Shown piece by piece: positions 17,616 to 25,590 of a stretch of 59,152 nt of DNA. Positions within the stretch are counted from its first letter, which is position 1, and every line of letters begins with the position of its first letter. Under the pieces are notes generated by a model that saw only the letters and a program-made list of their open reading frames with translations, was not told the DNA's origin and did no database searches. A program made the position numbers and the translations under genes. Location of the stretch: contig JAFGVD010000008.1 of the NCBI GenBank assembly GCA_016938135.1, positions 1 to 59,152 of the forward strand. Direction: 5' to 3'. The stretch is from Coriobacteriia bacterium (GTDB lineage Bacteria > Actinomycetota > Coriobacteriia > Anaerosomatales > Anaerosomataceae).

Positions 17616-18062
17616 CTAGCGAGCGCTCCTTTCCCGGCATGCGGCGCACAGTCCGTAGAGTGTGAGGTCGTGACGCGTCACCGTGAATCCTGCTTCCGTT
17701 GCCGAGACAAGCGCGTCGCCCTTCGGCAAGGGGCAGTCGATCCCGGCCACCTTGCCGCAGCCGGTGCAGATGACGTGGTGGTGATGCCCGTCATCGGTGC
17801 ACCACACGTACAGCGTCCGGCCATCGCGCTCACCCACCACGGTCAGAGTCCCACAGTCCGTCATGGAGGCGACCGCGCGGTAGACGGTGGCTACTCCCAG
17901 GCCCGCAACGTCTTCGCAGGCGGAGTGATGCAGCTCGTCCACCGAGAAAGCTCCTGCCATGTTGGCGGCGGCGCGAGCGATACCCAGCCGTTGCGTGCTC
18001 ACCCTGCCGCTGCCGCAGGCTTTGCGCAGAGCCGCGTCGTTCGTTTCCTGGTGTTGCGTCAT
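17616..18062 (-). CDS. Fur-family metalloregulator
   Basis: 148 aa. Winged-helix DNA-binding half with VATVYRAVASMTDCGTLTVV. The metal-binding half has DDGHHHHVICTGCGK and a terminal LCAACRER, so it carries the CxxC...CxxC structural zinc site. First gene of an operon with CbiMQO. A perfect 7-1-7 box lies 15 bases before its start, so it probably controls itself and metal uptake. The operon context suggests sensing of Ni, Co or Zn rather than iron, but the box is of the classic Fur/Zur type. The subtype (Fur, Zur, Nur) stays open. Confidence 0.88.
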   Translation of the reverse strand: MTQHQETNDAALRKACGSGRVSTQRLGIARAAANMAGAFSVDELHHSACEDVAGLGVATVYRAVASMTDCGTLTVVGERDGRTLYVWCTDDGHHHHVICTGCGKVAGIDCPLPKGDALVSATEAGFTVTRHDLTLYGLCAACRERSAR

Positions 18063-18077
18063 CCGGGCACACCTAAC

Positions 18078-18092
18078 TGATAATGATTATCA
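18078..18092. promoter_or_regulatory. Fur-type 7-1-7 operator
   Basis: TGATAATGATTATCA is a perfect inverted repeat of TGATAAT around one central base, the known Fur/Zur/PerR-type 7-1-7 operator. It lies just upstream of the fur-cbiMQO operon and 111 bases before the divergent lysR start, so it could touch both. Confidence 0.85.
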
Positions 18093-18108
18093 CGTAGAAG
18101 GAGTCTAC

Positions 18109-18125
18109 CACGCTAGCACAGCGTG
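18109..18125. promoter_or_regulatory. inverted repeat upstream of lysR
   Basis: CACGCT-agcac-AGCGTG is a 6-bp inverted repeat in the lysR/fur intergenic region. LysR regulators usually bind an interrupted dyad close to their own promoter, so this is a candidate autoregulatory site. Confidence 0.35.
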
Positions 18126-18203
18126 TAAACAGTCCGGGTCGCGGCTTGATGGGGTAGCATGGACAGTGTCAGGGTCCAATCAGCGCCGGGGGTCGACTTG
18201 GTC

Positions 18204-19097
18204 ATGAATATCGCTCAGCTCAAGACGTTCGTGACGGTGGTGGAGCACGCCTCATTCTCCGAGGCCGCGCGAGCCATGGGCCTGTCACAGCCTGCCGTTA
18301 CCATGCAGGTGCAGGCACTTGAGGCAGATCTGGGCGCGACCCTGCTCGATCGCCGTTATCGCAAGGTCGACATCACCGAGGCCGGCCGGGCCTTGCTCCC
18401 GCATGCGCGCAAGGTGCTTGCCGAGCTTGAGAGCGCACGCGGCGCGTTGGAGCAGTTGAGCGAGACCGTCTCCGGCAGGCTCGTGTTCGCCGCGTCCACC
18501 ACGCCTGGCCAGTACGTGCTGCCGCGCCTTCTGGGCGGATTCCTCAAAGAGTATCCCGAGGTGGGCGTGACGCTGCGGGTCTTCGACACCGCCGAGGTGA
18601 TCGAGAAGGTGGAGTCGGGGGAGGCGCAGCTTGGCATGACCGGCGCCGAGGTCCACGGTGCGCGTGTGGAGTACCGTCGTCTGGGACATGACAATCTCGT
18701 CATGATCTGTGCTCCGGATCATCCGTTGCTTCAGAAGGAGAACGTGCGCTTCGCTGACCTGGTGGACGAGCCGTTCATCGTCCGGGAGTCCGGTAGCGGC
18801 ACCCGCATGGTCTTTGAAGACGCCATGCGTCGTGGCGGCGTGGACCCCGCCGAGCTTCGCGTGATCATGGAGCTTGGCACCAACGAGGCCATCGTGAGCG
18901 CTGTCGAAGGCGGCATGGGCATCGGCGTGGTAAGTACCTGGGTTGCCGAGAAGGCCCTGCAGCTTGAGACCGTCGCCCGCGTGCCTGAGGGCTCGTTTCC
19001 GCTTGAGCGGCCGCTGTTCCTTGTGATGCCACGCAACACGGCCACCCGGGCGGCCGACGCCCTGATCGACTACCTGGGCGACGCGCTCGAGTCCTAG
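18204..19097 (+). CDS. LysR-family transcriptional regulator
   Basis: 297 aa. The N-terminal LysR HTH is canonical (MNIAQLKTFVTVVEHASFSEAARAMGLSQPAVTMQVQALEADLGATLLDR). The substrate-binding domain (90-295) has GSGTRMVFEDAM and ISAVEGGMGIG-like segments found in CysB/CysL-like and selenate/sulfur-type regulators. The ATG at 18204 opens the family N-terminus; an upstream in-frame ATG at 18159 would add an unrelated 15-residue tail. It converges with the lactate/glycolate dehydrogenase gene. The effector is unknown. Confidence 0.88.
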   Translation: MNIAQLKTFVTVVEHASFSEAARAMGLSQPAVTMQVQALEADLGATLLDRRYRKVDITEAGRALLPHARKVLAELESARGALEQLSETVSGRLVFAASTTPGQYVLPRLLGGFLKEYPEVGVTLRVFDTAEVIEKVESGEAQLGMTGAEVHGARVEYRRLGHDNLVMICAPDHPLLQKENVRFADLVDEPFIVRESGSGTRMVFEDAMRRGGVDPAELRVIMELGTNEAIVSAVEGGMGIGVVSTWVAEKALQLETVARVPEGSFPLERPLFLVMPRNTATRAADALIDYLGDALES

Positions 19098-19114
19098 GCC
19101 CGCCGCAGAATGCA

Positions 19115-19146
19115 GCAGGGCCCTCCGGTTTCCCGAAAGGCCCTGC
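19115..19146. terminator. bidirectional hairpin between convergent genes
   Basis: GCAGGGCC (19115-19122) pairs with GGCCCTGC (19139-19146). It lies 18 bases after the lysR stop and 20 bases before the end of the convergent dehydrogenase gene. The T-tract is poor on both sides, so efficiency is uncertain. Confidence 0.5.
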
Positions 19147-19165
19147 CGCTACGGGGGAGGGATGT

Positions 19166-21850
19166 CTACTTGCAGCCGCCGCACATGTCGCACTTGCGCG
19201 GAACCGTAGCCGAGGACCCCAGCATCTCCACAGCGCCTACCATGGCGCCTGCGATCGCTTCGGTCGGGTCGTAGACCTCGTAGCCCAAAGCCTCAGCGGC
19301 GAGGTCGGTCAGGTCCTTTTGCTTCACGTTGGTGCCCATGGCGTTGGCCGTCGCATTGAACTGCGACGCGCAGCCGGCGCAGTTGGTGATGAGGTACTCG
19401 GCGCCGGTCGCCTCGGCTTCTCCCACTCGCGTCATCGCGGAATGCGCGACCGTGGGCAGGTGGTAGAACGCGCCCACCAGCCCGCAGCACTGCGCGTCTT
19501 CCCGGCTGTGCTCCATCTCCCTGAGCTCTACCGAAGGCATAGCCTTGAGGACGTTGCGGGGCTCCTCGTACTTGCCGAACCAGCGGCCAAGGTGACACGA
19601 GTCGTGGTAGGTGACCGACGTGGGCTCGCCCTCAGGGAAGCTCAGCTTGCCCTGTTTCACCAGCTCGCTCAGGTACACCACCACGTGCTTGAACTCGATG
19701 TCGCACGGGATGCCCAGCTGATCGGCGACGGCCTTGTAGTTCTCGGTGAAGGTGGCAAAGCATCCCGGGCACGATGTCACGAGCGTCTTAACGCCGCGCT
19801 TGTTCATGAGCTCCAGGTTGTCTTTCACACGCTGCACGAAGTCCTTCTCGTAACCGCCCAGCGCGTGGTACAGGCCGCAGCAGGTCTGCTCGTCGCCCAA
19901 AAACACCGGCTCCACGCCTGCCGCGTTCATCAGGTGTACCGCGTTTTGCGGGGCGTTCTTGGTCACCACGCTGCTCCAGCAGCCCGGCCAGTAGCCCACG
20001 CCACCATCTTCCGAGAAGCGCATGTCGTTCGTGCGCCATTCCGTGCCTTCGCCGGGAGCGCCCCAGAAGTTGCCGGTGGTGAGGACGTTGGTGCGCACGT
20101 CCGCCAGCCCGGTGTTCTCAAACTCCTTGGCATCCAGCAGGTACGGTTTCACGCCCATGAACTCGTGCGCCATGTGCAGCGAGACCTCGCACACCATGTC
20201 GCAGCGCTTGCACGTCGTGCACAGGTTGATCTTGGTGGCCATCGCCTGGTCGAACTTCAGGTTGCCCTTGGCGTACTCCTTGAGCATGTACCACTTGCCG
20301 CGAGGGGAGTTGTCTTCCCACGGATCAGGAGCGAACACTGTGCACACGCTACGGCAGAATCCGCAGCTCACGCAGGCGAACGCGCCGTCTTCCATGTGGT
20401 TGGGGAGATCCGATATCTTCTTCGGCTTCTTGCCCTGGAGCATCCGGCCCATTGCCCCGCCTATACCCGCCACGCCCTTCGCCGAGGAGACAGCGCGCGC
20501 GATGAGCTTCACAGGGGAGTCGGGATCGTATTTCGGCGAAAGCACCTTGCCGGGGTTCAGGATCTTGGTCGGGTCGGTTTGCTTCTTGAAGGCAACGACA
20601 CGGTTCAGGAGCGGCTTGCCGAAGATCGCCTCGGATTCAGGCGTCAGGTACATACCGCTTGCGAAGACGCGACCACCCAGCTTCTTGGCGGTCTCGTTGA
20701 CGACGAGGGAGTTGGCGAACAGCATCATGAAGCTCATGTGACGTTCATCCGCCAGCATGAATCCGATGACGGCGACCTGGTCGGTGTTCACGAGCGTGCC
20801 CTCGAAGAGAAACTCATCGCCAAACTTGTTGGTGATCTGTCTGGAGAACTCCGCGAACTTGGTGGTTGGGATCATCACATCGGTGGCGATGATGGAAGGT
20901 CCGAACTTCTTCCCTCGCATGGGGTAGAAACGCTCGCCCCACTCGTGCGTGGCGGCCTCAGTACCAAGATCGCGCCCACCCAGCTCTACCGCGGTCTTGG
21001 CCAGGGCCTCGCCGGTGGCAGCGGATTCGACGTATGTCACGAATGCGAGCCATTCCTCGGGCAGGCTCTCACCCGTGGCGCGGTTCTTGAGCGCTACGAA
21101 GTTGGGCGGCTGGATGTTGATGTGCCACAGGTCCATAGACGCAGTGTCGGTGACCAGCTGCTGGGCGGCCTGAGCAGACGGCAAAGCGAACAGCGCGTTG
21201 GACAAAGGACGTGCCGGCACGATCCCGATAGTCACGGAGGTGATCACACCGGTGATGCCCTCCATGCCGTAGACCAGCTCGATGTCGTTGCCTTCGAAGA
21301 TGCGAGTGGTGCCGTCAGCAAGGACCGCCCGAACCGAGATGAGGTTCTCCAGCAGGTCGCCGGTCCCACGGCTACCGATGCCTGCGCCACCCTGTGCTAC
21401 CCAGCCACCAACGGTCGCGGAGAGTGCGCTGGTGGGATAGAGGGGCAGGTCGAGGTCTTCGGCCAACAGCGCCTTTTGTAGGTCGCTCCAAACGACGCCC
21501 GGCTCTACCGTGGCGGTGCTGCGGTCCGGCGAGATGTCCAGGATCTTGTTCATGCGCACGAAGTCGATAACGATGCCGGCGTTCGCAGGCACCGCGCCAC
21601 CGAATCCTGCGGTAGCGCCACCGCGGGGGACGATGGGGGTCTTGGAGGCGGCTGCTTCCTTGACGAGCATGATCACCTCGGACTCGTTCTCCGGCTGCAC
21701 TACGAGGTCGGGGACGTTTTTGATGAAGTTTCCGATGGTGTCAGGCAGGGCGCCCATGTCGTGTCCGTAGACGAAGCGTCGCAGCGCGTCATCGCTCGCC
21801 CGTTCGCCCAGAGCAGCTTTGATCTTCTCGTGCACGTCGAACCTCCTCAT
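19166..21850 (-). CDS. FAD-linked oxidase fused to Fe-S/CCG protein (lactate/glycolate dehydrogenase type)
   Basis: 894 aa. Residues 30-210 form a PCMH-type FAD domain (VPRGGATAGFGGAVPANAGIVIDFVRMNKI, GGWVAQGGAGIGSRGTGDLLENLISVRAVLADG), followed by the FAD-oxidase C-terminal domain. Two 4Fe-4S motifs follow, CVSCGFCRSVC near 491 and CTTCKRCDMVC near 543. Then come two CCG repeats (TCCGLYHALGG near 655, CCGLVGAFYHL near 785), as in GlcF/HdrD. It probably oxidises a 2-hydroxyacid and passes electrons to quinone or another carrier. The tail adds an extra RKCDMCGGCK cysteine cluster. A TetR gene precedes it on the same strand, with two operator-like repeats directly before its start. Confidence 0.85.
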   Translation of the reverse strand: MRRFDVHEKIKAALGERASDDALRRFVYGHDMGALPDTIGNFIKNVPDLVVQPENESEVIMLVKEAAASKTPIVPRGGATAGFGGAVPANAGIVIDFVRMNKILDISPDRSTATVEPGVVWSDLQKALLAEDLDLPLYPTSALSATVGGWVAQGGAGIGSRGTGDLLENLISVRAVLADGTTRIFEGNDIELVYGMEGITGVITSVTIGIVPARPLSNALFALPSAQAAQQLVTDTASMDLWHINIQPPNFVALKNRATGESLPEEWLAFVTYVESAATGEALAKTAVELGGRDLGTEAATHEWGERFYPMRGKKFGPSIIATDVMIPTTKFAEFSRQITNKFGDEFLFEGTLVNTDQVAVIGFMLADERHMSFMMLFANSLVVNETAKKLGGRVFASGMYLTPESEAIFGKPLLNRVVAFKKQTDPTKILNPGKVLSPKYDPDSPVKLIARAVSSAKGVAGIGGAMGRMLQGKKPKKISDLPNHMEDGAFACVSCGFCRSVCTVFAPDPWEDNSPRGKWYMLKEYAKGNLKFDQAMATKINLCTTCKRCDMVCEVSLHMAHEFMGVKPYLLDAKEFENTGLADVRTNVLTTGNFWGAPGEGTEWRTNDMRFSEDGGVGYWPGCWSSVVTKNAPQNAVHLMNAAGVEPVFLGDEQTCCGLYHALGGYEKDFVQRVKDNLELMNKRGVKTLVTSCPGCFATFTENYKAVADQLGIPCDIEFKHVVVYLSELVKQGKLSFPEGEPTSVTYHDSCHLGRWFGKYEEPRNVLKAMPSVELREMEHSREDAQCCGLVGAFYHLPTVAHSAMTRVGEAEATGAEYLITNCAGCASQFNATANAMGTNVKQKDLTDLAAEALGYEVYDPTEAIAGAMVGAVEMLGSSATVPRKCDMCGGCK

Positions 21851-21863
21851 AGTGGCCTATCAA

Positions 21864-21903
21864 GAACGAATGGTCGTTCTGGTCAGAAAGAATAGTCGTT
21901 CTG
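21864..21903. promoter_or_regulatory. tandem TetR-type operators
   Basis: Two palindromes lie head to tail: AGAACGA-atgg-TCGTTCT (21864-21881) and AGAAAGA-atag-TCGTTCT (21886-21903). Their spacing is 22 bp, two helical turns. They lie 14-53 bases before the dehydrogenase start codon and downstream of the TetR gene, so that regulator is the likely ligand. Confidence 0.7.
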
Positions 21904-21956
21904 TTGTCGGAACGCAAGACTACTTAAGGGAAGTTCCGATGAACGGTGGCCGGTCT

Positions 21957-22544
21957 TCAGATTCGGATAGCCCGCCAGATGAGCTCGGCCACGGGGTCTA
22001 CCAGGGCTATCAATGAGCCCGGGACTATGTGGTCTGCTCGCATATCGACGATGCGCATGATCGTGCCCGAGATAAGCCCGCACAGTACGCGCTCGTCGGC
22101 GTCGATGATCTCGCCGTTCGCTTTGCCGATCCGGATGATCTCGCTGGTGACCTCAAGTCCCTCCCGGGAGCAGACGGTGAGGTTGTCATCTACCACGGCC
22201 CGCGGGCGGGCATGCAGCAGATACGAGACGAAGTAGGGGCGCTCCTCGGTCAGACGGAACATCAGCTCAGTGTAGGCGCGGATGCTTGTCTCGGCGTTCG
22301 AGCCGTTCAAGACCTCCGCCCCAACGAATCCCATGAACTCGGCGATGACCTGCTGGTGCAGTTGCCTTGCCAGGTCCTCTTTGCCCTCGAAGTGGTGGTA
22401 GACCGCGCCGATGCTCGTGCCTGACGCCTTGACGATGTCGGGGATGGTGGTGGGGTGGTAGCCCTTGTCCACGAATAGTCGCATCGCTGCATCAAGAATA
22501 CGGTCTCGGACGTTTATGGCTGGTGAGGCTGTCAGATCGGTCAT
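21957..22544 (-). CDS. TetR/AcrR-family regulator
   Basis: 195 aa. The HTH segment is RDRILDAAMRLFVDKGYHPTTIPDIVKASGTSIGAVYHHFEGKEDLARQL (about 13-62). The C-terminal ligand domain has FRLTEERPYFVSYLLHARP, seen in FadR/QacR-like TetR proteins that sense acyl-CoAs or small hydrophobics. It lies upstream of the FAD/Fe-S dehydrogenase on the same strand; tandem palindromes in the gap suggest it represses that gene. Ligand unknown. Confidence 0.88.
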   Translation of the reverse strand: MTDLTASPAINVRDRILDAAMRLFVDKGYHPTTIPDIVKASGTSIGAVYHHFEGKEDLARQLHQQVIAEFMGFVGAEVLNGSNAETSIRAYTELMFRLTEERPYFVSYLLHARPRAVVDDNLTVCSREGLEVTSEIIRIGKANGEIIDADERVLCGLISGTIMRIVDMRADHIVPGSLIALVDPVAELIWRAIRI

Positions 22545-22652
22545 CAGTGCAGAATCTCCATTCTGTGGTTTCTCGCAGTGTAGGGGAGTTTGACGTATTT
22601 CCGCAATTGGCTAGACTTGGCATATACCTGTTGCCCCTGAGCACAGGCCATA

Positions 22653-22756
22653 TGCCTCCGAGTCTGATGCGCCTACAGCGGCAATGCCGCGATGGACATC
22701 AGACCGATAGGGTGGGGAAGGGAAACCGCCTCGCCTCCCGTTACTTGGAAAGGAGC
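22653..22756 (+). ncRNA. probable Moco/Tuco riboswitch (MOCO RNA motif)
   Basis: The leader before tupA has hallmarks of the MOCO RNA motif: an opening GCCTCCGAG, a hairpin TCTGATG (22662-22668) paired with CATCAGA, the conserved block GGGAAACCGCCTC, and CCTCCCGTTACTTGGAAAGGAG at the 3' side (22734-22755). The opening CTCC (22656-22659) can pair with GGAG (22752-22755), which is the tupA ribosome binding site, so ligand binding would hide it and act on translation. Placement before a tungstate transporter and the cofactor operon fits known use of this class. Assigned from memory of the consensus; a covariance-model search would be decisive. Confidence 0.72.
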
Positions 22757-22761
22757 ACCGA

Positions 22762-23640
22762 ATGATCCATCGCTTCAAGGCGTCTGCGTTCTGGCGCATC
22801 GCCGCACTGGCCCTCTCACTCGCACTCGTATTCTCGCTTGCTGCTTGCAGCTCAACCGAGGAGACTACGGATCCCGAGGCCACAGTCACAGAGCCGGTAG
22901 TCGAGGCTACCAAGCTCGTTCTCGCGTCCACCACCTCAACCCAGGATTCGGGTCTGTTCGACGTCCTGATCCCTGCGTTCGAGGAAGCGTACCCGGAGTA
23001 TGCGGTCGACGTTGTCGCCGTAGGCACCGGCGAGGCACTTGCCCTTGGCGAGTCCAAGGACGCTGACGTGCTGCTCGTTCACGCGAAGGCCTCCGAAGAG
23101 GAGTTCGTGGCAAACGGCTTTGGCACCGAGCGTCATGACGTCATGTACAACGATTTCATCATCGTCGGCCCCGAGTCTGATCCTGCGGGGATCGCAGGCA
23201 TGACCGACGCAGCTGCCGCTCTCACCAAGATCAGCGAGGCGGAAGCCACCTTCGTATCACGCGGTGACGACTCGGGAACGCACACCAAAGAGCTGTCCAT
23301 CTGGGCAGCGGCGGACATCGAGCCGGCCGGCGACTGGTATCTCTCGGCGGGCCAGGGCATGGGTGATGTCCTCAAGCTTGCAGATGAGAAGCTTGGTTAC
23401 ACCATGAGCGACCGTGCGACCTACCTGAACCTGATGGACACGATGGATCTTGTCATTCTGGCTGAAGGCGACGCCATCATGTTCAACCAGTACGGTGTCA
23501 TTCCGGTCGTGGATGCGACTAATATGGAAGGCGCTCAGGCTTTCGCGGACTGGATCGTCAGTGCCGAGGGTCAGGCCGTCATCGAGACATACGGTGTGGA
23601 GAAGTTCGGGCAGCCGCTCTTCATCCCCAACGCATCGTAA
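22762..23640 (+). CDS. tupA: tungstate ABC transporter, substrate-binding lipoprotein
   Basis: 292 aa. Lipoprotein signal with lipobox LAAC (C29), then an acidic linker. The mature part begins KLVLASTTSTQDSGLFDVLIPAFEEAYP, the TTSTQDSGL oxyanion-binding motif of TupA/WtpA-like proteins, and has SRGDDSGTHTKEL and TLSDRATYL-like (MSDRATYLNLMD) motifs. The family binds tungstate far more tightly than molybdate. The start sits behind AAAGGAG, which is part of the putative riboswitch. A strong hairpin separates it from tupB, which would favour more binding protein than permease. Confidence 0.9.
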   Translation: MIHRFKASAFWRIAALALSLALVFSLAACSSTEETTDPEATVTEPVVEATKLVLASTTSTQDSGLFDVLIPAFEEAYPEYAVDVVAVGTGEALALGESKDADVLLVHAKASEEEFVANGFGTERHDVMYNDFIIVGPESDPAGIAGMTDAAAALTKISEAEATFVSRGDDSGTHTKELSIWAAADIEPAGDWYLSAGQGMGDVLKLADEKLGYTMSDRATYLNLMDTMDLVILAEGDAIMFNQYGVIPVVDATNMEGAQAFADWIVSAEGQAVIETYGVEKFGQPLFIPNAS

Positions 23641-23689
23641 GTACCTCTTGAAGAAGTCTTCGGCATCACAGGTGCCGTGAAGGCTATGA

Positions 23690-23717
23690 GGGCGTCGCGG
23701 TGCCGGCCGCGACGCCC
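23690..23717 (+). terminator. intra-operon hairpin between tupA and tupB
   Basis: GGGCGTCGCGG and CCGCGACGCCC form a perfect 11-bp stem with loop TGCCGG, followed by CTCTATTTC. It is a partial terminator or mRNA 3'-end stabiliser, of the type often placed after a binding-protein gene. Confidence 0.65.
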
Positions 23718-23738
23718 CTCTATTTCACAGGGAGTCAC

Positions 23739-24443
23739 ATGGAAGTCATATGGAGTGCGGTCGTCGAGGCCGTACAGCTGATCACATCCGGCGCGCCGTA
23801 TTTGTTCGAGATCATCTTTCTCTCGCTGCGGGTCTCAACCGTCGCGGTGGGGATCGCGATGATCATCGGTATCCCGGTGGGCTATCTCATCGGCGTCGGT
23901 CGCTTCTTCGGCCGCCGACTCACACTCGTGATCGTGAACACCGGCATGGGTCTCCCCCCGGTCGTTGCCGGTCTCATCGTGTTCATGTTCCTCTCGCGCA
24001 GCGGGCCTCTCGGCGATTTGCGCCTCTTGTTCTCAACCCCCGCGATGGTCATCGCCCAGGTGTTCATCTCCACACCGCTCGTTGCCGGCGTCACGGCCGC
24101 AGCGATCGCCTCGGTGCCTCTTGAGCTTCGCTTGCAGGCCCGATCGCTTGGCGCTTCATGGTGGCAAGAGGCGCTGCTGACTGTCACTGAGGCGCGACGC
24201 GGTGTCATGGCCGCTGTCGTCGCCGGCTTCGGTGGCATCATCTCCGAGGTGGGCGCCGTGATGATCGTGGGCGGGAACATCGAGGGTTCCACCCGCGTGA
24301 TGACCACCGCCATCGTGCTCGAGGCACGCAAGGGCAACTTCGGAACCGCGCTCGCACTCGGGTTCATCCTCATCGGCATCGCGTTCGTCATCAACGGGCT
24401 GCTCACGACGTTGCAGCAGTCGGGAGCGCGCTATGAGCGATAG
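23739..24443 (+). CDS. tupB: tungstate ABC transporter permease
   Basis: 234 aa from the ATG preceded by GGGAG. It has about five membrane spans and the ABC permease EAA-type loop (ARSLGASWWQEALLTVTEARRGVMAAVVAGFGGIISEVGAVMIVGGN). GNTGMGLPPVVAGL-like sequence (VNTGMGLPPVVAGLIVF) is typical of TupB. It overlaps tupC by 11 bases. Confidence 0.9.
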   Translation: MEVIWSAVVEAVQLITSGAPYLFEIIFLSLRVSTVAVGIAMIIGIPVGYLIGVGRFFGRRLTLVIVNTGMGLPPVVAGLIVFMFLSRSGPLGDLRLLFSTPAMVIAQVFISTPLVAGVTAAAIASVPLELRLQARSLGASWWQEALLTVTEARRGVMAAVVAGFGGIISEVGAVMIVGGNIEGSTRVMTTAIVLEARKGNFGTALALGFILIGIAFVINGLLTTLQQSGARYER

Positions 24444-25524
24444 AACGCCGCTCATCCTTGCCGAGGGCATCAGTCAGAAGTACCGCCGCCGGACCGTCCT
24501 CGATGTCGATCGTTTCGACGTGGCTGAGGGCGAGACGCATGCGCTTCTCGGTCCGTCGGGTGCCGGTAAATCCACATTGCTTCGCATCGTGGGGCTGCTG
24601 GAAAAGCCCACCACCGGGCGCGTCACCATCGAGGGTCGGCCGGTCACGCATCGCAGCCGTCCGGCGCGCATGATGATGGCCGCCGTCTTCCAGAAGCCGT
24701 ACCTGTTCAACGGTACCGTCGCCGAGAACGTCGCTTATGGCCTTAAGCTGCGTGGTGTTCCTTCCGCCGAGAGGGACCGGCGCGTCCGCGAGACTGTCTC
24801 CCGCGTTGGCCTCGATGAACTGGCCGACGCCTCTGCGCTCACCCTTTCGGGCGGTGAGGCCCAGCGGGTGGCCCTGGCGCGCGCTCTCGTGCTTGACCCC
24901 CGCATCCTGCTCCTGGACGAGCCGCTGAGCTACCTCGATCCGCTCATCAAACGGCAACTTGTGGCGGAGTTCTCGCGCATCTTGCATGACTCCGGCGTGA
25001 CGACGGTCTATGTCACGCACGACCAAGACGAAGCGATGGTAGTCGCTGACCGCCTCAGCATCATGCACGAAGGCTGCTTCGTTCGCAGCGGCCCTGTCGA
25101 TGAGGTCATGGGCCTGCCCACCAACGAGTGGCTGGCTGATTTCATCGGCATGGAGGCGCCGATCTTCGGACGTGTCGCCGCCATCGATGAGGGCGTTGCC
25201 CGGATAGACTGCGGCGGTGTCTCAGTGTATGCGATCACGTCGCTTCCGGTAGGGAGTGATGTGGTCGTGGGCGTGCGTCCTGAAGATGTGACATTGTTCC
25301 AGTCCAACGGACTGCCGGTGTCCTCGGCACGAAACATTCTGCATTGCACCGTCGAGGCCATCGAGCCGCGTGGAGCGACTGCGCGCATCCGTGTATGCTC
25401 GGGGGCACTCCCGTTTGCGGCGTCCGTGTCTCGAGCTTCGGCCAAAGAGCTTCAGCTCGAGGTGGGCGGCGAGGTCATCGCGATGTTCAAGGCGACCGCG
25501 GTGCGTGTGGGCGCAGCTTCATGA
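24433..25524 (+). CDS. tupC: tungstate ABC transporter ATPase
   Basis: 363 aa. Walker A is GPSGAGKSTLL, the Q-loop is VFQKPYLFNGTVAENVAYGL, the signature is LSGGEAQRVALARAL, Walker B is ILLLDEPLSYLDP, and the switch His is in TVYVTHDQDEA. The C-terminal 110 residues form an OB/TOBE-like regulatory domain (VVVGVRPEDVTLF, AFSV-type repeats), as in molybdate/tungstate importers that are inhibited by substrate. Third gene of the tup unit; 66 bases separate it from the cofactor operon. Confidence 0.9.
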   Translation: MSDRTPLILAEGISQKYRRRTVLDVDRFDVAEGETHALLGPSGAGKSTLLRIVGLLEKPTTGRVTIEGRPVTHRSRPARMMMAAVFQKPYLFNGTVAENVAYGLKLRGVPSAERDRRVRETVSRVGLDELADASALTLSGGEAQRVALARALVLDPRILLLDEPLSYLDPLIKRQLVAEFSRILHDSGVTTVYVTHDQDEAMVVADRLSIMHEGCFVRSGPVDEVMGLPTNEWLADFIGMEAPIFGRVAAIDEGVARIDCGGVSVYAITSLPVGSDVVVGVRPEDVTLFQSNGLPVSSARNILHCTVEAIEPRGATARIRVCSGALPFAASVSRASAKELQLEVGGEVIAMFKATAVRVGAAS

Positions 25525-25528
25525 AGAA

Positions 25529-25542
25529 TACCCAAAGGGGTA
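25529..25542. promoter_or_regulatory. TACCC/GGGGTA inverted repeat before mobA-fdhD
   Basis: TACCC-AAA-GGGGTA lies in the 66-base gap between tupC and the mobA-fdhD fusion. It resembles CsoR/CstR-family half-sites, and a related palindrome occurs at 56216-56231. It could equally be a chance GC-rich repeat. Confidence 0.3.
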
Positions 25543-25590
25543 CTATGGAACCCATGTCTCTTGGAGTCGGGTCCTTTGGCAGGAGGCTGA

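Noticed and set aside
17616-18203. Cobalamin riboswitch before cbiM
   Set aside because: cbiM directly abuts fur, and the leader before fur is short and holds only the Fur-type box; no B12-box sequence seen.
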